NCBI GenBank assembly: GCA_002366725.1
Contig: DFBT01000113.1
Location: 1-6,906, forward strand
Reading direction: 5' to 3'
Origin: Caldifarciminota bacterium UBA3073
GTDB lineage: Bacteria; Hydrothermota; UBA3073
DNA length: 6,906 nt
Positions 1-4,039 of this stretch are shown here, in pieces. The notes below the pieces were generated by a model. It was given only the letters and a program-made list of their open reading frames with translations. It was not told the origin of the DNA and searched no databases. The first letter of the stretch is position 1, and each line of letters opens with the position of its first letter. The position numbers and the translations under genes are program-made.

Positions 1-241
1 CATCAGCTATCAGTCTCTTGAATGCATTTCCTGCTTTATATTTCTTGATAATCTCCTCTCTTTTTCTCGCTTCTATTAGGCTCTTACACTCCTCACAATA
101 TACCAACTCCAATGGTCGTCTGTTTATCAAGGACTTGGTTTTACCACGAGCATGTTCTCTCAAACGCCTTTGAAGGTTATTTGTAGAACCAATATAATAC
201 CTGCCATCCTTTTTGCTTTTTAGCACATAGACGTAGTACAT
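1..241 (-). CDS. Small GIY-YIG family nuclease (3' end outside window)
   Basis: Reading from the ATG at 241-239, 80 codons are open and the frame is still open at the window edge. The product resembles the free-standing GIY-YIG proteins of about 80-100 residues. The N-terminus shows the 'YVYVL' strand that takes the place of the GIY motif (residues 3-7), then YIGST at 16-20, the Arg-rich NLQRRLREH segment (22-30) holding the usual catalytic Arg and His, and EARKREEIIKKY (57-68) with Glu62 at the usual metal-binding Glu position. Family members cut or nick DNA, but the role of these short versions is not known. The gene lies just downstream of a tRNA fragment and its 3' end probably abuts another tRNA. 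A TATAAT-like box at 255-250 is close enough to the ATG for a leaderless transcript, but no good -35 is visible. No Shine-Dalgarno site is seen. Family assignment is firm; biological role is unknown. Confidence 0.85.
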   Translation of the reverse strand, partial: MYYVYVLKSKKDGRYYIGSTNNLQRRLREHARGKTKSLINRRPLELVYCEECKSLIEARKREEIIKKYKAGNAFKRLIAD

Positions 242-269
242 AAGTTTTCATTATATCCCGCCAAGGACT

Positions 270-321
270 GGATGACCTCCCCGCCAGAGGCGGGGTGCTC
301 TACCGACTGAGCTACATGGGC
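270..321 (-). pseudogene. Truncated Thr-type tRNA (5' half only)
   Basis: Reading down from 321, the acceptor strand GCCCATG, the TA linker and a complete D arm (GCTC...GAGC with AGTCGGTA loop) are intact. Then come a 5-bp anticodon stem CCCCG/CGGGG and a variable-loop-like AGGTC. The anticodon loop is CCTCTGG, which lacks the conserved U33 and gives no Thr anticodon. There is no T arm (no GTTCGA) and no 3' acceptor strand CATGGGC; the sequence instead continues into the GIY-YIG gene. Its place after tRNA-Thr(TGT), Tyr and Gly matches thrT (GGT) of the thrU-tyrU-glyT-thrT-tufB operon, and the 5' half looks like tRNA-Thr(GGT). A functional copy may lie just beyond the left edge. The Thr identity is inferred from position and 5' half only. 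Confidence 0.7.
279..295. repeat. GC-rich hairpin in place of the tRNA anticodon arm
   Basis: CCCCGCC and GGCGGGG form a perfect 7-bp stem around the 3-nt loop AGA. A further CCCGCC lies at 257-262. The hairpin occupies the position of the anticodon arm of the tRNA fragment and joins it to the nuclease gene, so it may be the end of the inserted unit. From general knowledge, CCCGCCAGAGGCGGG-type palindromes are dispersed in many uncultivated bacterial genomes. Confidence 0.6.
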
Positions 322-347
322 ATCAGCTATCAGTCTCTTGAATGCAT
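321..347 (-). repeat. 27-bp exact direct repeat of the nuclease gene 3' end (other copy 1-27)
   Basis: Bases 321-347 are identical to bases 1-27, and the match stops at 28/348. In the copy at 1-27 this stretch encodes the C-terminal residues NAFKRLIAD of the GIY-YIG protein, a segment that looks native to the family. Here it has no gene in front of it and leads straight into the tRNA fragment, sharing the tRNA's first base at 321. It therefore looks like the 3' stump of another GIY-YIG copy, or the second half of an insertion duplication. Confidence 0.8.
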
Positions 348-741
348 CGTCGTCAAAATATATATTAACCACAAGATTACACCTGCCTACCGGTCCCTAC
401 GGACCCGTTGCACAGCATCTCATATCCATACGGATTCTGTGAACGAGCCGTATGGCCGAATGGAATGGGCAGGCAAGATTATCATCTCAAGATCCGTATG
501 GACAAGACAGTAAATATTCTGATATCAAATATCAAAATTATCCGCGGGATCCGTATGGACAAATCAAAAATTAAAAAGATACTTAGTTTGCTGGCTTGTT
601 AGTTTGCTAGAATCAAACCAACTAACAGACTATCCAACTGACCAACCATTTTTGCATTTTAATATGTCATTTTGATTTTTGATACCTGCTTTTTGATTTT
701 TCAGTAATGTTCTGTGTTGATCTGTAGTTAATGAACATCAC
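348..741. other. 394-bp spacer without a convincing gene
   Basis: No credible coding frame is present. The stretch carries an exact 15-bp direct repeat, gatccgtatggacaa, at 491-505 and 548-562. Part of it appears inverted at 425-435 (tccatacggat). Two copies of ttagtttgct lie near 580-606, and there are AT-rich 'tttttgattttt' tracts near 660-705. These look like dispersed low-complexity repeats that have expanded the gap between tRNA-Gly and the next tRNA far beyond normal operon spacing. Confidence 0.6.
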
Positions 742-814
742 AGCGGGAGACGGGGTTCGAACCCGCGACCATCTGCTTGGAAGGCAGATGCTCTTCCATC
801 TGAGCTACTCCCGC
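742..814 (-). tRNA. tRNA-Gly(TCC)
   Basis: All four arms fold. The acceptor strands are GCGGGAG (814-808) and CTCCCGC (749-743), with discriminator U from base 742. The D arm contains GCTC/GAGC. The anticodon stem TCTGC/GCAGA encloses loop CTTCCAA with anticodon TCC (complement at 779-781), and the T arm has the GTTCGAA loop. No CCA is encoded. It is the third gene of the tRNA operon, matching glyT in the E. coli thrU-tyrU-glyT-thrT order. Confidence 0.97.
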
Positions 815-832
815 AGAACAGTGTAAGACCAA

Positions 833-860
833 AGGTATCAGGTAATAGGTCTTAGGTATC
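833..860. repeat. Heptamer tandem repeat, AGGTNNN x4
   Basis: Four consecutive 7-bp units, aggtatc, aggtaat, aggtctt and aggtatc, lie in the spacer just upstream (in transcription) of tRNA-Gly. The first four bases of each unit are constant. The same motif occurs inverted at 932-959. Confidence 0.8.
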
Positions 861-931
861 GAGTTTCTCAATTTGCACGACGAAACACAGTATTGGCAAA
901 CCTGGATATTGAGCGAGGGATTTCCAATCTA

Positions 932-959
932 ATCCCTGAAACCTGCTACCTAACACCTG
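932..959. repeat. Heptamer tandem repeat, inverted AGGTNNN x4
   Basis: Read on the minus strand from 959, the units are AGGTGTT, AGGTAGC, AGGTTTC and AGGGATT, so this is a second four-unit heptamer array, opposite in orientation to 833-860. The two face each other across about 71 bp in the Tyr-Gly spacer, just downstream of tRNA-Tyr. Confidence 0.7.
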
Positions 960-962
960 CCT

Positions 963-1044
963 TGGGGAGGGAAGGATTCGAACCTTCGAAGGCTTCGCCA
1001 ACAGATTTACAGTCTGCCCCCTTTGGCCGCTCGGGAACCTCCCC
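963..1044 (-). tRNA. tRNA-Tyr(GTA)
   Basis: This is a class II tRNA with a long variable arm. The acceptor strands are GGGGAGG (1044-1038) and CCTCCCC (970-964), with discriminator A from base 963. The anticodon stem GCAGA/TCTGT encloses loop CTGTAAA with anticodon GTA (complement at 1008-1010). The variable arm folds on itself and the T stem GAAGG/CCTTC holds the TTCGAAT loop. No CCA is encoded. It is the second gene of the tRNA operon, equivalent in place to E. coli tyrU. Confidence 0.97.
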
Positions 1045-1048
1045 ACAA

Positions 1049-1076
1049 GTGACCGGTGATCGGTGATCTGTGATCG
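1049..1076. repeat. Heptamer tandem repeat, GTGATCG x4
   Basis: Four 7-bp units, gtgaccg, gtgatcg, gtgatct and gtgatcg, lie in the 87-bp spacer between tRNA-Thr and tRNA-Tyr. The period and copy number equal those of the arrays in the next spacer, although the unit sequence differs. Confidence 0.8.
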
Positions 1077-1131
1077 GCAGCCGGTACCCGGTATATCCAA
1101 AATTGTAATTTTCTGTCAATGAGCCTCTTTT

Positions 1132-1203
1132 AGCCACCGGAGGGAATCGAACCCCCGACCAACTGATTACAAATCAGCCGCTCTGCCTCTGAGCTACGGT
1201 GGC
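1132..1203 (-). tRNA. tRNA-Thr(TGT)
   Basis: All arms fold. The acceptor strands are GCCACCG (1203-1197) and CGGTGGC (1139-1133). The D arm has GCTC/GAGC. The anticodon stem GCTGA/TCAGT encloses loop TTTGTAA with anticodon TGT (complement at 1169-1171). The T arm has a GGGGG stem strand and the TTCGATT loop. No CCA is encoded. It is the first gene of the operon, about 100 nt after the predicted transcription start, and corresponds in position to E. coli thrU. Confidence 0.97.
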
Positions 1204-1208
1204 ACATT

Positions 1209-1265
1209 CAAAATTTAAGTATGATTTCCCATACATTCCCAAAACCTTTTCTTAAATTTTGGGAA
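1209..1265 (-). promoter_or_regulatory. tRNA-operon leader with two mutually exclusive hairpins
   Basis: Two inverted repeats share bases. Arms 1209-1219 (caaaatttaag) and 1251-1261 (cttaaattttg) are an exact 11-bp pair. Arms 1236-1244 (ttcccaaaa) and 1257-1265 (ttttgggaa) are an exact 9-bp pair. Bases 1257-1261 belong to both, so the RNA can form only one at a time. No U tract follows either, so this is not a plain terminator. It could be a processing site in the pre-tRNA leader or a folding switch; the sequence does not decide. Confidence 0.45.
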
Positions 1266-1314
1266 GACGGTTGAAATCAACTTGAATGATGACCACGTTC
1301 GTTCAAGGAATATT

Positions 1315-1343
1315 ATTATAACACAGAAATCTCTGAATGTCAA
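1315..1343 (-). promoter_or_regulatory. Consensus sigma-70-type promoter of the tRNA operon
   Basis: On the minus strand, TTGACA (1343-1338) and TATAAT (1320-1315) are separated by exactly 17 bp. Both boxes are perfect consensus. A T-rich run (TTTTTTTCC) lies directly upstream of the -35 box and may act like an UP element. Transcription would start near 1308 and lead into tRNA-Thr. Confidence 0.9.
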
Positions 1344-1353
1344 GGAAAAAAAT

Positions 1354-1372
1354 ACCAAAATCTAATTTTGGT
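1354..1372. promoter_or_regulatory. Palindrome between divergent promoters, candidate operator
   Basis: ACCAAAAT (1354-1361) and ATTTTGGT (1365-1372) are exact inverted arms around the 3-nt centre CTA. The palindrome lies between the two outward-facing -35 boxes, which are only 28 bp apart, and its last base is the first base of the rightward TTGACA. A dimeric regulator bound here could touch both promoters. No regulator gene is seen nearby; the role is inferred from position. Confidence 0.4.
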
Positions 1373-1400
1373 TGACAAACATGAGAAACTGTGTTATAAT
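1372..1400 (+). promoter_or_regulatory. Consensus sigma-70-type promoter of rlmD
   Basis: TTGACA (1372-1377) and TATAAT (1395-1400) are perfect consensus boxes with a 17-bp spacer. Transcription would start near 1407 and give a leader of about 30 nt before the ATG at 1437. The promoter rules out the upstream in-frame TTG at 1368 as the gene start, because that codon lies before the -35 box. Confidence 0.9.
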
Positions 1401-1436
1401 ATCCTCGTTTGGGATAATTGCTTTAATTCCGGTCTT

Positions 1437-2807
1437 ATGCAAATTGGACAAAGATTTACGGCAGAGATAGTGGACTTCGCCTACTATCAAGAGAGTGGTG
1501 TGGCAAAGGTAGACGGGTTTGTTGTTTTCGTTCCATGGACACTACCGGGTGATGTGGTGGAGGCATACATAAGGGATGTGAAGGCAAACTTTGGATTTGC
1601 AGAACTGATCGAAATAAAGAAACCGTCAGATAACAGGGTGTCTCCCCTCTGCCCCGTTTTCTCGATGTGTGGGGGATGCACTCTCCAGAATCTTTTCTAC
1701 AAACAACAAATTGCACTGAAGAAAAATTATGTAATTGATTCCCTGAAGCGAATTGGTCATGTAGACCCATCATCGGTCGATATTCTTCCGATAGTGGAAT
1801 CTCCACAGATATGGTTTTACAGAAATAAGATGGAGTTTGTTTTTGGCGAAAAAAATGGTAAACTTATACTTGGGCTTCACAGGAGGGGATCTTACAAAGA
1901 CTATGTTGATGTGAGGAAGTGTTTCATTTTTTCAAAGTCTGCGCCCCAGATAATGGACGCGGCGAGGGAATTCGCCGGGGAGACAGGACTCTCTGCCTAT
2001 GATCCGGTCACCCACAGGGGATTCCTGAGGCATCTCGTTATAAGAGAGGCAAAGTCTACCGGCAAGATGCTTGTAAACCTCGTAACAGATTGTGGAGACG
2101 CCGATATAGAGAAACTTGCAATGATGATGCCCAAAAGGGTCACAAGTTTCTTTTGGACAATAAATACAAGAAGGGCAGACGCCGTTATACCCGAAAAAGA
2201 CAGGGTAATAAGGGGTTCGGGTGAGATAGTTGATAGAATTGGAGACACAGACTTTTATATAACACCCTATTCATTTGTACAACCAAATCCCCTCACTGCA
2301 TCCATCATGTATGAAAAGATACATGAGTTACTCAAGCCGCGGGGCGACGAGACCCTTCTTGATCTTTACTGTGGTTCGGGTGGAATTGGGCTCTATCTAT
2401 CGAGAAGTGTAAAACAGGTGTTTGGCATAGATTCAAGTCGGTCTTCGGTAGAATCGGCGGAAAAGAATGCACAATTGAATAACTGCAAGAACATCATGTT
2501 CATCAAAGACGATATAAGAAAGGCACTGTACAAGAGAAAAGGTTGGAGGGACAGAATAGATATTGCAGTTATCGATCCACCGAGAGACGGAGTATCAAAA
2601 CGGGCAATGAGACACCTGTTAAATCTGAGAATTCCAAAATTGCTTTATGTTTCCTGTAATCCCACCACACTTGCAAGGGATACATCAACACTTATAGAAA
2701 ATGGGTACGAACTCGAATGTGTGCAGCCCATAGATATGTTCCCTCATACATACCATATAGAGGTAATTACATTATTCTCGAGAAAGGTAAAGAGCCATTT
2801 TAATTAG
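1437..2807 (+). CDS. rlmD: 23S rRNA (uracil-5-)-methyltransferase, RlmD/RumA type
   Basis: The 456-residue protein matches the SAM-dependent RNA m5U methyltransferase family (E. coli RlmD is 433 residues), which methylates C5 of a uridine in 23S rRNA. A TRAM RNA-binding domain covers about residues 3-60. Cys72, Cys78, Cys81 and Cys162 are the expected [4Fe-4S] ligands. The SAM loop LDLYCGSGGIGLYL is at 308-321, DPPR at 380-383, the catalytic Cys407 in SCNPTTLARD, and the general-base Glu442 near the C-terminus. The frame opens earlier, at a TTG at 1368, but the perfect promoter overlaps that stretch and the TRAM domain starts right after the ATG at 1437, so I use the ATG. No clear Shine-Dalgarno site precedes it. 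The gene diverges from the tRNA operon. Whether the target is U1939 (RlmD) or U747 (RlmC), or both, cannot be told from sequence alone. Confidence 0.9.
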   Translation: MQIGQRFTAEIVDFAYYQESGVAKVDGFVVFVPWTLPGDVVEAYIRDVKANFGFAELIEIKKPSDNRVSPLCPVFSMCGGCTLQNLFYKQQIALKKNYVIDSLKRIGHVDPSSVDILPIVESPQIWFYRNKMEFVFGEKNGKLILGLHRRGSYKDYVDVRKCFIFSKSAPQIMDAAREFAGETGLSAYDPVTHRGFLRHLVIREAKSTGKMLVNLVTDCGDADIEKLAMMMPKRVTSFFWTINTRRADAVIPEKDRVIRGSGEIVDRIGDTDFYITPYSFVQPNPLTASIMYEKIHELLKPRGDETLLDLYCGSGGIGLYLSRSVKQVFGIDSSRSSVESAEKNAQLNNCKNIMFIKDDIRKALYKRKGWRDRIDIAVIDPPRDGVSKRAMRHLLNLRIPKLLYVSCNPTTLARDTSTLIENGYELECVQPIDMFPHTYHIEVITLFSRKVKSHFN

Positions 2808-2896
2808 ACCGTACCAATCAAAAATCCCCAGTTTCGCCAAGGGTCGGTGACTTCTGTAACATCTTTAAGCTTTGCTACCTTTTTCGTCTTCTTCAT
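2804..2896 (-). CDS. Possible 30-residue small protein, convergent to rlmD
   Basis: ATG at 2896-2894 opens a 30-codon frame ending in TAA at 2806-2804; it shares four bases with the end of rlmD. The protein has a very basic N-terminus (MKKTKKVAKLK) and a Trp-containing tail (DPWRNWGFLIGTV), a segregation of composition that looks protein-like rather than random. A TTGACA-17-CATAAT promoter lies about 65-90 bases upstream and would give a leader of about 57 nt. The ribosome site is weak (GGGA). The frame stays open for about 16 further codons upstream of the ATG without a normal start, so it could also be the 3' remnant of a longer gene. I do not recognise the product; no signal peptide or membrane segment is evident. 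Confidence 0.35.
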   Translation of the reverse strand: MKKTKKVAKLKDVTEVTDPWRNWGFLIGTV

Positions 2897-2959
2897 TATC
2901 CCAAGTATGGCTCGTTTAAAGTCTTGTAAAGAACTTTTAACAAGAAATTTTCACGGCGA

Positions 2960-2988
2960 ATTATGCACTAAAATTCTGGTTTTGTCAA
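2960..2988 (-). promoter_or_regulatory. Promoter at the edge of repeat copy A, pointing out
   Basis: On the minus strand TTGACA (2988-2983) and CATAAT (2965-2960) have a 17-bp spacer, 11 of 12 consensus bases. The -35 box lies within the left end of the dispersed repeat at 2983-3219, while the -10 box is in the flanking DNA. It would drive the small ORF at 2804-2896 or an RNA antisense to the 3' end of rlmD. Confidence 0.6.
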
Positions 2989-3010
2989 GAAAAAATTGGA
3001 CACAGATTCA

Positions 3011-3051
3011 CCCCGCACCTAATAGGTACGAGGGTATGCATAGGTGCGGGG
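3011..3051. repeat. 11-bp stem hairpin nested in repeat copy A
   Basis: ccccgcaccta (3011-3021) pairs exactly with taggtgcgggg (3041-3051) around a 19-nt loop. Copy B lacks this segment: after 'cagatt' it goes straight to 'acccatg'. The hairpin was therefore inserted into copy A or lost from copy B. A T run follows only 12 bases later, too far for a classical intrinsic terminator, although it might contribute to ending rlmD transcription. Confidence 0.65.
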
Positions 3052-3087
3052 TAAACCCATGATTTTTTTATTGCGGTTTTCAGGAGT

Positions 3088-3160
3088 AATGTCATTGCGA
3101 GGAATGTCATTGCGAGGCGAAGCCGAAGCAACCTCCGAAGCAACCCCCGAAGCAACCCCC
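3088..3160. repeat. REP-like element with internal tandem expansion
   Basis: A 15-bp unit (aatgtcattgcgagg) occurs twice in tandem at 3088-3102 and 3103-3117. After gcgaag, a 12-bp unit (ccgaagcaaccc, the first with t at its end) occurs three times at 3123-3158. These are the left and right halves of the tgtcattgcgag...cgaagcaatc element found elsewhere in the window, each multiplied. Confidence 0.75.
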
Positions 3161-3295
3161 AGCTGACACATACTCGAGACTATGACCTGTTGTATAGTTT
3201 CCTATACGGTCAAGAAAAATTTATCGCCATAGGTCGATTATCTATTGGGGTAACGGAGTAAGGTCGACAAGAATATAAAAGTGCCAGAAATTCTA

Positions 3296-3979
3296 TCATG
3301 TACAAAGACGCTTTTTGGCGACCACACAGAATTCGGTATATCCGCTCTTCGTGAGAGATTTCTTGGTAACGGGAGAAAAGGTGATATTAAACAATTTCAT
3401 TATAAATCCATTGATGCTAAAGGGATCGATACCTGAGATCTTGACTACACGAAATCCGTTATCGATAGATAACGATTTTAAGCCACTGTAAGTGTAGGAT
3501 TTCTCATAACCGTGCTTCCACATGCCAAAATGAAGCAATTGATAGAGTTCCCACAATGAATATCTCGCCGGGACAAAGGTAATCAGATAGCCGTTGGGTT
3601 TTAAAATTCTTTTCATCTCCCTTAAAAAGGGCCTTTCGTCCCTGAAGTGTTCCATTAATCCCGCGCTGAAGATGACATCGAACCTATTATTGCGGAAAGG
3701 TGTATTTCTGCAATCGGACAAAAAGGCATCGGGAATCTCTTCTTTTATCAATTCAATGGCGACATCACTGTTATCCAGTGCATAACACCTCACATCGTCT
3801 CTATTCTCCTTTATTAGTTTGATATTAGAACCGTAGCCACATCCTACTTCAATCACTTCTTTCTTTGACGAACCCAGCTCGTCTAAATAGGTGTTTATTA
3901 TCTTATCCCTTTCCAAAATTAACCATTTTTCAGCCTTGGATATTGAATATTTTTTCCAATAGGCGTCCCATGTGATCAT
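3296..3979 (-). CDS. Class I SAM-dependent methyltransferase (UbiE/Methyltransf_11 type)
   Basis: The 227-residue protein has the Rossmann-type methyltransferase fold motifs: motif I VIEVGCGYGSN at 42-52, the acidic ribose-binding Asp69 at the end of strand 2 (CYALDNS), motif IV FDVIFSAGLMEHF at 100-112, and FLREMKRILKPNGYLITFVP at 118-137. The His after Glu110 is typical of small-molecule and lipid methyltransferases. The C-terminal 90 residues, which would set the substrate, match nothing I recognise. I chose the ATG at 3979 because a GGAGG site lies 5 bases before it; a GTG four codons upstream (3991) overlaps that site and is less likely. The gene follows the aminotransferase by 60 bases and is probably co-transcribed. 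The substrate is unknown; nearby genes suggest small-molecule or glycan metabolism, but weakly. Confidence 0.85.
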   Translation of the reverse strand: MITWDAYWKKYSISKAEKWLILERDKIINTYLDELGSSKKEVIEVGCGYGSNIKLIKENRDDVRCYALDNSDVAIELIKEEIPDAFLSDCRNTPFRNNRFDVIFSAGLMEHFRDERPFLREMKRILKPNGYLITFVPARYSLWELYQLLHFGMWKHGYEKSYTYSGLKSLSIDNGFRVVKISGIDPFSINGFIMKLFNITFSPVTKKSLTKSGYTEFCVVAKKRLCT

Positions 3980-3984
3980 ATCTT

Positions 3985-3989
3985 CCTCC
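3985..3989 (-). promoter_or_regulatory. Shine-Dalgarno site that decides the methyltransferase start
   Basis: GGAGG on the minus strand, 5 bases before the ATG at 3979-3977. It overlaps the alternative GTG start (3991-3989), which would itself have no ribosome site. Confidence 0.75.
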
Positions 3990-4039
3990 ACGCTCTAAAT
4001 TCCCCAATCCCCTTTTCTGAGGTTTGTGAGGGTTCTTCT

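Larger units (their letters stand above)
2983..3219. repeat. Dispersed repeat, copy A (partner 6615-6785)
   Basis: Several blocks match the second copy in the same order: tgtcaag(g)aaaaaattgga at the left; acccatgattttttt; caggagtaatgtcattgcgag; then a final block of about 60 bp (3159-3219) with only about five differences, containing catactcgagactatgac and a tagtttcctatac hairpin half. Copy A is longer because it holds an extra hairpin (3011-3051) and a REP expansion (3088-3160). Both ends carry GTCAAGAAAAA, a possible target duplication. It contains no open frame or transposase, so it is a non-autonomous repeat. Confidence 0.75.

Noticed and set aside
295..602. Two overlapping plus-strand open frames (295-513 and 408-602)
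   Set aside because: They run through the tRNA fragment and the short direct repeats, lack ribosome sites, and their products have no protein-like pattern.
852..1137. Minus-strand open frames across the tRNA-Tyr gene (852-1100 and 946-1137)
   Set aside because: They are translations of the tRNA and of the heptamer arrays; the repeated 'ITDHRS'-type residues come from the 7-bp repeats.
2847..3062. Plus-strand frame of 71 codons after rlmD
   Set aside because: It runs into repeat copy A and its hairpin, has no ribosome site, and opposes the more protein-like minus-strand ORF.
3011..3070. Intrinsic terminator for rlmD
   Set aside because: The stem is strong, but the T run starts 12 bases after it, and the hairpin is a nested insertion in a dispersed repeat.
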